Assembly (NCBI GenBank): GCA_009928745.1
Contig: SACC01000132.1
Location: forward strand, 1-5,002
From: Clostridia bacterium
GTDB taxonomy: Bacteria > Bacillota > Clostridia > Christensenellales > CAG-1252
DNA: 5,002 nucleotides
Reading direction: 5' to 3'
Numbering within the stretch: the stretch's first letter is position 1; every line of letters starts with the position of its first letter. Made by a program: the position numbers and the translations under genes. Below are positions 1-5,002 of the stretch, in pieces. Below the pieces are notes generated by a model. That model ran no database searches, was not told the origin of the DNA, and saw only the letters and a program-made list of their open reading frames with translations.

Positions 1-129
1 ATGGGTATCGGTATGGTGCTTGCGGTTGAAGCAGCAAAAGCTGAAGAAATCTGCGGGTATCTCAATAAACTTGGAGAAAAAGCGGTAATTCTAGGCGAAG
101 TCGTAGCGGGAGAGGGCGTTATTCTATGA
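1..129 (+). CDS. purM: Phosphoribosylformylglycinamidine cyclo-ligase (AIR synthetase), C-terminal end, partial
   Basis: This is the last 42 codons of PurM, the cytosolic ATP-dependent enzyme that closes the imidazole ring, converting FGAM to AIR. The frame opens at the window edge with MGIGMVLAV, which matches the family's conserved C-terminal (F)NMGIGM motif. It ends in a GEVVAGEGV stretch typical of the PurM C-terminus (LGEV...GEGV). The ATG at base 1 is therefore almost certainly an internal Met, not the start, and about 300 upstream residues lie outside the window. The stop TGA (127-129) overlaps the purN start in an ATGA junction, which suggests translational coupling and a shared transcript. 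The fragment is short, so the call rests on the motif, the GEVV ending and the position directly before purN. These agree well. Confidence 0.9.
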   Translation: MGIGMVLAVEAAKAEEICGYLNKLGEKAVILGEVVAGEGVIL

Positions 130-704
130 AGAAAATAGCTGTTTTTGTGTCGGGAAGCGGAAGCGATATGCAAAGCGTAATCGACAGTATAAAAACAGGC
201 GAGTTGAGGGCGGAAATTGTCCTTGTTGTAGCTAGCCGCGAGGGAATATTCGCGATAGAAAGAGCGCAGAAAGAAGGGATTGAGTGCGTGGTCTTTGATA
301 AAAAGAACTACTCCGATCTAAACGCAATGTATGATACGATAATTGAAGCGTTAAGAAAAGCAGAGGCTGAATATATCGTACTTGCCGGATATCTTAATAT
401 TCTCAGTAAGAATATAATCGACGCGTATAGACAAAAGATAATTAACATTCATCCTTCGCTTATACCTAAATATTGCGGAATGGGCTATTACGGCATGAGA
501 GTCCACAGAGCAGTCATTGAGAACAAAGAAAGCGTATCGGGAGCGACTGTGCATTATGTGGACGAGGGCGCGGATACCGGAGAGATTATTGCGCAGGGGT
601 ATGTTGAAGTATTGGAGGACGATACCCCCGAGACCCTGCAAAAAAGAGTACTTGAGTTAGAACACAGGCTATTGCCTGAAACGTTAAAGAAAATATTTAA
701 TTGA
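126..704 (+). CDS. purN: Phosphoribosylglycinamide formyltransferase (GAR transformylase), folate-dependent
   Basis: PurN transfers the formyl group of 10-formyltetrahydrofolate to GAR, giving FGAR (third step of IMP synthesis, cytosolic). At 192 residues it has the normal family length. Visible features are an N-terminal beta strand and phosphate-binding loop VSGSGSD (residues 8-14), the core NIHPSLIP (107-114) and VSGATVHYVDEGADTGEII (137-155). The expected catalytic trio is Asn107, His109 and Asp150, equivalent to E. coli N106, H108 and D144. The loop after NIHPSLIP reads YCGMGYYG, as I recall from clostridial PurN proteins, where other bacteria often have a shorter 'FPGLHG'-type loop. The ATG lies in the purM stop (ATGA). 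A purine-rich AGAGGG (111-116), 9 bases upstream inside purM, can serve as ribosome binding site. The protein has no signal peptide or membrane segment and shows no sign of damage. Confidence 0.96.
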   Translation: MKKIAVFVSGSGSDMQSVIDSIKTGELRAEIVLVVASREGIFAIERAQKEGIECVVFDKKNYSDLNAMYDTIIEALRKAEAEYIVLAGYLNILSKNIIDAYRQKIINIHPSLIPKYCGMGYYGMRVHRAVIENKESVSGATVHYVDEGADTGEIIAQGYVEVLEDDTPETLQKRVLELEHRLLPETLKKIFN

Positions 705-708
705 GGAG
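703..708 (+). promoter_or_regulatory. Shine-Dalgarno site for purH
   Basis: GAGGAG lies 6 bases before the purH ATG (715) and overlaps the purN stop TGA (702-704). It is the strongest ribosome binding site in the window. It supports the chosen purH start and implies that ribosomes finishing purN can reload directly on purH. Confidence 0.75.
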
Positions 709-714
709 CGGAAG

Positions 715-2247
715 ATGAAGAAAAGAGCATTAATCAGCGTATCGGATAAGACCAATATTGAAGCAGTATCCAAAAAATTGGCAGATTTGGGCTATGAGAT
801 TATATCCACGGGCGGCACCTACAACGCATTGAAAAAGGCGGGATTACCCGTACTTAATATAAGTGAGATTACATCTTTTCCCGAGTGCTTGGACGGCAGG
901 GTTAAGACGCTGCATCCGGCAGTTCACGCAGGGCTTTTGGCAATGCGCTCTAACAAGGAACATATGGAACAGATTGAAAGTCTTAATATTAATACAATTG
1001 ATGTTGTAATTGTCAATCTGTATCCCTTCAAACAGACGATAATGAAAGAGAATATCGAATTCGGCGAAGCTGTCGAGAATATCGACATCGGCGGTCCGAC
1101 AATGCTTAGAAGCGCGGCGAAGAACTATCAGGACGTAATAGTAATCGTAGATCCCAACGACTATGAAAGAGTATTCGCGGAACTTCTTAGCGGCGCAGTC
1201 AGTATCGAAACGCGTAAATATCTTATGTACAAGGTATATCAGCATACCGCAGTATACGATACGATGATATCCACATATTTGAGAAAACAGCTGGGTATAC
1301 TTTATCCCGAGCAATTAACGCTGGCTTATGAGAAGAAATTCCAAATGCGCTACGGCGAGAATCCCCACCAGCAGGCAGCGCTCTACGGTGATGTTATACC
1401 TGTTGCCAATTCACTGGTTAACGCGGTGCAGCTTAACGGAAAGCAGCTTTCTTACAATAATATCAACGACACTAACGGCGCGGTTGAATTGCTAAAGGAA
1501 TTCTCCGAACCGACAGTAGTTGCCGTAAAGCACGCTAATCCCTGCGGAGTTGCTTCGGCTGATAATATCTATCAAGCGTATATGCGTACTTACGAAAGCG
1601 ACCCCGTGTCAATATTCGGAGGTATTGTTGCCGCTAACCGCGCTGTCGACAAGGCAACGGCGGAAGAAATGAGTAAAATATTCCTTGAAATAGTTATCGC
1701 GCCCGGATTCACCGATGAAGCGCTTGAAGTATTAAAGAAAAAGGCTAATCTGCGTGTGCTAGAGCTTAAAGATATAGCTAAACCTAACGATAAAGGCGCA
1801 ATGGAGTTCAAAAAGTGTTACGGCGGCTTACTTATGCAGGATAGCGATGTAAGCGGCGAAGAAGAGATGAAAATAGTCACCGCAAAAGAACCTACGGAGG
1901 AAGAAAAGAGTACGATGCGCTTCGCTATGAAAGTAGTAAAACATTGTAAGAGCAACGCTATAGTAATCGCGAAAGATAACGCGACGGCAGGTATAGGCGT
2001 CGGGCAGACCAACCGTATCTGGGCAACGAAGCAGGCGGCGGAGCATTGTCTGAAAGGCTCAAGCGGCGCAATTCTTGCAAGCGATGCTTTCTTCCCCTTT
2101 GACGACTGCGCGCTAGAGGCTTACAAAAATGGTATTACGGCGATAATGCAGCCAGGCGGTTCTGTAAGAGACGAGGACAGCATAAAGGTATGTAACGAGA
2201 AAGGTATCGCAATGGTGTTCACCGGAGTAAGGCATTTTAAGCATTAA
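715..2247 (+). CDS. purH: Bifunctional AICAR transformylase / IMP cyclohydrolase
   Basis: PurH catalyses the last two steps to IMP: formylation of AICAR by 10-formyltetrahydrofolate, then cyclisation of FAICAR. Its 510 residues are the usual length. The N-terminal cyclohydrolase (MGS-like) domain, about residues 1-195, shows ISVSDKTNI (7-15), ISTGGTYNAL (30-39), LDGRVKTLHP (59-68), NLYPF (101-105) and ENIDIGGPTMLRSAAKN (121-137). By family alignment the active-site residues are Lys64, Tyr103, Asp124 and Lys136. The transformylase domain shows MRYGENPHQQAALYG (211-225), QLNGKQLSYNNIND (239-252), VKHANPCG (271-278, catalytic Lys272-His273), DPVSIFGGIVA (296-306), GQTNRIW (430-436), ASDAFFPF (455-462) and the C-terminal GVRHFKH. 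The 'GQTNRIW' version resembles Firmicutes PurH more than the enterobacterial 'GQMSR'. Start: ATG with SD GAGGAG 6 bases upstream, 10 bases after purN. Intact, no missing key residue. Confidence 0.97.
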   Translation: MKKRALISVSDKTNIEAVSKKLADLGYEIISTGGTYNALKKAGLPVLNISEITSFPECLDGRVKTLHPAVHAGLLAMRSNKEHMEQIESLNINTIDVVIVNLYPFKQTIMKENIEFGEAVENIDIGGPTMLRSAAKNYQDVIVIVDPNDYERVFAELLSGAVSIETRKYLMYKVYQHTAVYDTMISTYLRKQLGILYPEQLTLAYEKKFQMRYGENPHQQAALYGDVIPVANSLVNAVQLNGKQLSYNNINDTNGAVELLKEFSEPTVVAVKHANPCGVASADNIYQAYMRTYESDPVSIFGGIVAANRAVDKATAEEMSKIFLEIVIAPGFTDEALEVLKKKANLRVLELKDIAKPNDKGAMEFKKCYGGLLMQDSDVSGEEEMKIVTAKEPTEEEKSTMRFAMKVVKHCKSNAIVIAKDNATAGIGVGQTNRIWATKQAAEHCLKGSSGAILASDAFFPFDDCALEAYKNGITAIMQPGGSVRDEDSIKVCNEKGIAMVFTGVRHFKH

Positions 2248-2251
2248 CAAG

Positions 2252-2280
2252 ATAACATACATTAAGGTAGATAGTATTAA
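2252..2280 (+). promoter_or_regulatory. Weak candidate sigma-A-type promoter upstream of purD
   Basis: ATAACA (2252-2257) and TATTAA (2275-2280) are separated by exactly 17 bases. Each matches the vegetative consensus TTGACA/TATAAT at four of six positions. If used, transcription would begin near 2287 and give purD a leader of about 97 bases. In AT-rich DNA such a match is common by chance, so this is only a candidate for an internal promoter serving purD and purL. Confidence 0.2.
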
Positions 2281-2309
2281 TTAAAGCAAACAATACATAT
2301 TACAGTCAA

Positions 2310-2350
2310 TATGCATTATATCAGACAGTATGCAAAAGACAGACTATGCA
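2310..2350. repeat. Short direct repeats, TATGCA x3 with AGACAG x2
   Basis: TATGCA occurs at 2310-2315, 2329-2334 and 2345-2350. The second and third copies are each preceded by AGACAG (2323-2328 and 2337-2342), forming an imperfect tandem unit AGACAG-TATGCA / AGACAG-AC-TATGCA. The first and third copies extend to TATGCAT and contain the self-complementary ATGCAT. The arrangement could be a set of protein-binding half sites or the result of small local duplication. No known purine operator is matched. Confidence 0.5.
2315..2323 (-). promoter_or_regulatory. Reverse-strand extended -10 motif (candidate antisense promoter)
   Basis: Read on the minus strand, these bases are TGATATAAT: a perfect TATAAT with the TGn extension that allows promoter activity without a good -35. 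At a 17-base spacer the -35 position holds TCTGTC, a poor match. If active, transcription would start near base 2308 and run antisense into the 3' end of purH. Only one short motif supports this. Confidence 0.2.
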
Positions 2351-2373
2351 TCAGGATAGTTCAGCAGCGTTAA

Positions 2374-2380
2374 GAGAGGA
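2374..2380 (+). promoter_or_regulatory. Shine-Dalgarno site for purD
   Basis: GAGAGGA lies immediately upstream of the purD ATG (2384). The spacing is only 3 bases from its last A, or 4 from the AGG core, which is tight compared with the 6 bases at purH. No other plausible start is close, and the conserved N-terminus MKVLVIGSGGREHA begins here, so the start is secure even though the spacing may be suboptimal. Confidence 0.55.
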
Positions 2381-2383
2381 AAT

Positions 2384-3634
2384 ATGAAAGTACTTGTCAT
2401 AGGCTCGGGCGGCAGAGAACACGCTATATGCGTTTCTCTAGCAAAGAGTCCAAAACTAACAAAATTATACTGCGCGCCGGGCAACGCCGGCATAGCGTCA
2501 GTTGCCGAATGCGTGAATATCGGCGTGTTGGAATTCGATAAAATAATCGGTTTTGCCAAAGATAACGCAATAGATCTCGTTTTTGTCGCGCCAGACGACC
2601 CGCTGTCGCAAGGACTCGTTAACAGACTGCAGGAAGCTGACATTTCGGCTTTCGGTCCAAGGAGCGAGGCGGCGATAATCGAAGGCAGCAAAGCGTTTTC
2701 CAAGGCGTTTATGAAGAGGCACAATATTCCTACAGCCGCATACGAGGTGTTCGATAATTATGACGTCGCCGAGAAATATCTTATTCAATCCGAGTACCCT
2801 ATAGTAATTAAAGCTGACGGGCTTGCGCTCGGCAAGGGAGTTATTATCTGCGCTACTCGCGATGAGGCGGTTAACGCGCTGAAAAGCATTATGCTTGATA
2901 AGGTATTCGGCACTGCGGGCAATCAAGTGGTCATTGAGGAGTTCTTGAGCGGCAGCGAGGCGACAGTTTTGGCGTTTACCGACGGTTATACTGTAAAATG
3001 TATGCCGGCAAGTCAGGACCACAAAAAAGCGTATGATAACGATAAAGGATTGAATACTGGCGGTATGGGCGCGTTCGCGCCTACTCCGCATTATACAGAA
3101 TCGATAGAAAAAGAAACGCTGGAAAACATTATTTTGCCGACAATTAAGGGTCTAAGAGAGGAAGATAGAAAGTTCAGCGGCGTTATATATTTTGGCTTAA
3201 TGCTGACGTCAAAGGGCGTCAAGGTTATCGAATACAACGCACGTTTTGGCGATCCTGAGACGCAGGTTATATTACCGCTACTCAAAACCGATTTGCTGGA
3301 GATAATACAGGCGGTTAATGAGCAAAGACTTGAAAGCATTAATATCGAGTGGAAAGAGGGAACGGGATTTTGCGTAGTCGTTGCAAGCGGCGGTTATCCC
3401 GAGAACGTTATTAAAGGCTACGAGATTACCATCAAGCCTTTTAGCAAAAATATTGAGCTTTTTCATAGCGGCACAGCGTTCAAGAATGGCAAGCTGGTCA
3501 CTAACGGCGGCAGAGTTATATGCGTAGCTACAGTTGCTAAAAGCATTGAAGCGGCGCGAAAAGCAGTGTACGCAGAGATAGACAATATACAATTTAGGGA
3601 TGCGAGATACAGAAAGGATATAGGTATTAAATAA
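2384..3634 (+). CDS. purD: Phosphoribosylamine-glycine ligase (GAR synthetase)
   Basis: PurD joins glycine to phosphoribosylamine using ATP, giving GAR (second step of the pathway, cytosolic). At 416 residues it is normal length for this ATP-grasp enzyme. The N-domain begins MKVLVIGSGGREHA (1-14) and contains CAPGNAGIA (30-38) and VAPDDPLSQGLV (68-79). The ATP-grasp region shows GSKAFSKAFM (101-110), IKADGLALGKGV (142-153), EEFLSGSEATVLAF (185-198) and DHKKAYDNDKGLNTGGMGAF (212-231). The family signature RFGDPETQ is at 287-294, preceded by Glu283 and Asn285, the expected Mg-ATP ligands. The C-terminal domain (about 325-416) has ASGGYPE and HSGTA...GRV. 'APDDPL' replaces the commoner 'GPEAPL', which I believe is a normal clostridial variant. 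The stop shares one base with the purL start (TAATG). No damage seen. Confidence 0.97.
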   Translation: MKVLVIGSGGREHAICVSLAKSPKLTKLYCAPGNAGIASVAECVNIGVLEFDKIIGFAKDNAIDLVFVAPDDPLSQGLVNRLQEADISAFGPRSEAAIIEGSKAFSKAFMKRHNIPTAAYEVFDNYDVAEKYLIQSEYPIVIKADGLALGKGVIICATRDEAVNALKSIMLDKVFGTAGNQVVIEEFLSGSEATVLAFTDGYTVKCMPASQDHKKAYDNDKGLNTGGMGAFAPTPHYTESIEKETLENIILPTIKGLREEDRKFSGVIYFGLMLTSKGVKVIEYNARFGDPETQVILPLLKTDLLEIIQAVNEQRLESINIEWKEGTGFCVVVASGGYPENVIKGYEITIKPFSKNIELFHSGTAFKNGKLVTNGGRVICVATVAKSIEAARKAVYAEIDNIQFRDARYRKDIGIK

Positions 3635-5002
3635 TGGTTAACAGAATTTTTGTTGAGAAGCAAAGCAATTACGATAATGACGCCAAAAAGTTAAGAAGCG
3701 AATTAAAAAGCGTGCTCGGTATAGATTGCTTAAATGTCAGAAAAATCCTCAGATATGACATTGAAGGCATTGACGCTGATATTTTGGCAAAAGCCGAGCG
3801 CACAATATTCTCAGAGCCTACAGTGGATACGACCTACAAAAACCTTGATTTTTTGAAAGGAAAGCAGATGGTTATTGTGGAATATCACGACGGACAATAC
3901 GACCAGAGGGCAGATAGCGCGGCGCAGTGCGTGCAGTTTTTACAATCGGGCGTAAGACCCCTTGTTTCCTGCGCAACCGTCTATGTTTTTGAAAAACTTA
4001 CGCCGGTTCAGCTCGAAAAGGTTAAGAAATATTTGATTAATCCGGTTGACAGCAAGGAAGGCAGTCTAAGTATTCCCGATACGCTTATAAAAACCAGAAC
4101 AGTCGCTGACAAAATGCGCATTGAGGTTGAAGGCTTTATCGGTTTGGATAATAAGGCATTGAAAGCTTATTACGAAAGTTTTGGATTCGCAATGAATTTT
4201 GAAGATATTGTATTCGTACAGCAGTATTTTGCAAAAATGAAAAGGAATCCGACTTATACCGAGCTAAAGGTTATTGATACCTATTGGAGCGACCATTGCC
4301 GTCACACCACGTTCTTGACCGAGTTGAAAGAGGTAAAAATACACAGCGTTAATCCGCATATTGAAGCGTCATTCAAGGCATACCGCGAGTTGTTCGCGGA
4401 GCTTTATAAGGACAGGGAAGACAAATATATATGCTTAATGGATATAGCTACAATTGCCGCAAAAAAACTGCGCAAAGAGGGATATCTTAATAATCTGGAT
4501 GAAAGCGAGGAGATCAACGCCTGCTCGGTATTAGTCAATGTGGATAACGACGGAGTAGGCGAGGACTGGCTCATAATGTTCAAAAATGAGACACACAATC
4601 ACCCGACGGAGATTGAGCCGTACGGCGGCGCGGCGACTTGTCTTGGGGGCGCAATCCGCGATCCGTTAAGCGGCCGCTCGTATGTGTATCAAGCGATGAG
4701 AATTACCGGCGCGGGCAATCCGAATGAGCGTTACGAAGACACAATAGAGGGAAAGCTTCCGCAGAAAATGCTGACAAAGACCGCGCTGGCGGGTTTTTCA
4801 AGTTATGGCAATCAGATAGGGCTTGCAACAGGTATCGTACACGAACTATACAATGATCGCTATATCGCAAAACGGCTTGAGACGGGTTATGTTATAGGCG
4901 GCGCGCCTTGCGCTAACGTAAGACGGGAGAGACCAAAAGCGGGTGATTTGGTATTGCTGGTCGGCGGAGATACCGGTCGTGACGGCTGCGGCGGCGCTAC
5001 AG
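3634..5002 (+). CDS. purL: Phosphoribosylformylglycinamidine synthase, large single-chain form, N-terminal part (cut by window end)
   Basis: PurL (FGAR amidotransferase) converts FGAR to FGAM with ATP and glutamine. The frame is open for 456 codons to the window edge with no stop. Residues about 1-150 form a PurS-like N-terminal domain, including EYHDGQYDQRADSAAQC (83-99) and YLINPVDS (133-140). A linker follows with the conserved TYWSDHCRHTTF (216-227). The first AIRS-like domain then shows FKNETHNHPTEIEPYGGAAT (316-335), GGAIRDPLSGRS (338-349) and VGGDTGRDGCGGAT (443-456). The built-in PurS-like domain and these motifs fit the long clostridial-type PurL (roughly 1,200-1,250 residues), with a second AIRS half and a C-terminal glutamine amidotransferase domain, so separate purS and purQ genes would not be needed. 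That missing part is inferred. Start: ATG in the purD stop (TAATG), with only weak TAGG at 3621-3624, so coupling to purD translation is likely. It could in principle be disrupted beyond the window. Confidence 0.95.
   Translation, partial: MVNRIFVEKQSNYDNDAKKLRSELKSVLGIDCLNVRKILRYDIEGIDADILAKAERTIFSEPTVDTTYKNLDFLKGKQMVIVEYHDGQYDQRADSAAQCVQFLQSGVRPLVSCATVYVFEKLTPVQLEKVKKYLINPVDSKEGSLSIPDTLIKTRTVADKMRIEVEGFIGLDNKALKAYYESFGFAMNFEDIVFVQQYFAKMKRNPTYTELKVIDTYWSDHCRHTTFLTELKEVKIHSVNPHIEASFKAYRELFAELYKDREDKYICLMDIATIAAKKLRKEGYLNNLDESEEINACSVLVNVDNDGVGEDWLIMFKNETHNHPTEIEPYGGAATCLGGAIRDPLSGRSYVYQAMRITGAGNPNERYEDTIEGKLPQKMLTKTALAGFSSYGNQIGLATGIVHELYNDRYIAKRLETGYVIGGAPCANVRRERPKAGDLVLLVGGDTGRDGCGGAT

Larger units (their letters stand above)
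2248..2383. other. AT-rich purH-purD intergenic region
   Basis: This 136-base spacer is the only sizeable noncoding stretch. By hand count 43 of 136 bases are G or C (about 32%), clearly lower than the flanking genes; a 60-base sample of purD (2401-2460) is 50%. It breaks an otherwise tight operon whose other junctions overlap or are 10 bases apart. I see no strong GC-rich hairpin followed by a T-run, so no convincing terminator, and no recognisable purine riboswitch or PurR-box. It contains TTAATTAA (2277-2284), a triplicated TATGCA motif, weak promoter-like elements on both strands and, at its end, the purD ribosome binding site. Internal regulation is possible; an unselected spacer is equally possible. 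Confidence 0.7.

Noticed and set aside
1..3. ATG at the window start as a true gene start
   Set aside because: It falls inside the conserved NMGIGM motif of PurM and would encode only a 42-residue fragment. The gene begins upstream of the window.
126..167. Asp14 in the PurN loop GSGSD, where many homologues have Asn
   Set aside because: I recall clostridial PurN sequences with Asp at this position, and the catalytic Asn107, His109 and Asp150 are present, so it is a lineage variant and not a defect.
844..1314. 156-codon open frame on the minus strand opposite purH
   Set aside because: It is fully antisense to the conserved PurH cyclohydrolase domain and its translation resembles no family I recognise. 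It reflects codon bias of the real gene.
2343..2360. Small inverted repeat ACTAT...ATAGT before purD as a terminator or attenuator
   Set aside because: The stem is only 5 AT-rich base pairs with an 8-base loop and has no following T-run, so it is too weak to call.
2585..2621. PurD 'APDDPL' in place of the common 'GPEAPL'
   Set aside because: This form is familiar from clostridial PurD proteins and the ATP-grasp signature residues are intact, so no functional change is implied.
2498..3091. 197-codon open frame on the minus strand opposite purD
   Set aside because: It lies wholly within purD, whose protein is conserved throughout. Its translation shows no recognisable motif, and it has no independent spacing. 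It is a shadow of the coding strand.
4461..4467. A7 run in purL reading gcA AAA AAA, a formal slippery heptamer for -1 frameshifting
   Set aside because: A -1 shift would reach a stop at 4488-4490 and truncate PurL before its ATP-binding motif. I see no associated stem-loop or upstream Shine-Dalgarno-like stimulator, and Lys-Lys codon pairs after GCA produce this run by chance.

Overview
The window is a contiguous stretch of a de novo purine (IMP) biosynthesis operon, all on the + strand. The gene order is purM (3' end), purN, purH, purD, purL (5' part). Every gene is recognisable from conserved motifs, and nearly all of the sequence is coding. The proteins look like those of low-to-moderate GC Firmicutes of the class Clostridia. 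The clues are the PurN loop 'YCGMGYYG', the PurH stretch 'GQTNRIW', the PurD segment 'APDDPL' and the long, PurS-like-headed PurL with 'YWSDHCRHTTF'. The genus cannot be named from this window; an uncultured gut or anaerobic clostridial lineage is plausible but is inference.

Layout: 1-129 is the last 42 codons of purM. purN (126-704) starts inside the purM stop region with a 4-base ATGA overlap. purH (715-2247) follows after 10 bases, with a good Shine-Dalgarno that straddles the purN stop. An AT-rich gap (2248-2383, 136 bases, about 32% GC by hand count) separates purH from purD. purD (2384-3634) and purL (3634 to beyond the window end) share one base in a TAATG junction. purL has no stop in the window and is cut by the window edge, not broken.

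Together the genes cover most of the route from PRPP-derived phosphoribosylamine to IMP. PurD makes GAR, PurN formylates it to FGAR, PurL amidates FGAR to FGAM, PurM closes the ring to AIR, and PurH carries out the last two steps from AICAR to IMP. Missing steps (PurF, PurE/PurK, PurC, PurB) would be expected upstream of purM or elsewhere.

I found no mobile element, RNA gene, CRISPR array, phage gene or defence system, and no evidence of a novel system. The only part not explained by ordinary coding is the purH-purD gap. It holds a repeated TATGCA element, a weak forward promoter-like pair, a perfect extended -10 motif on the reverse strand, and a tiny ORF that runs into the purD start. All of these are short-motif observations and could be chance in AT-rich DNA.
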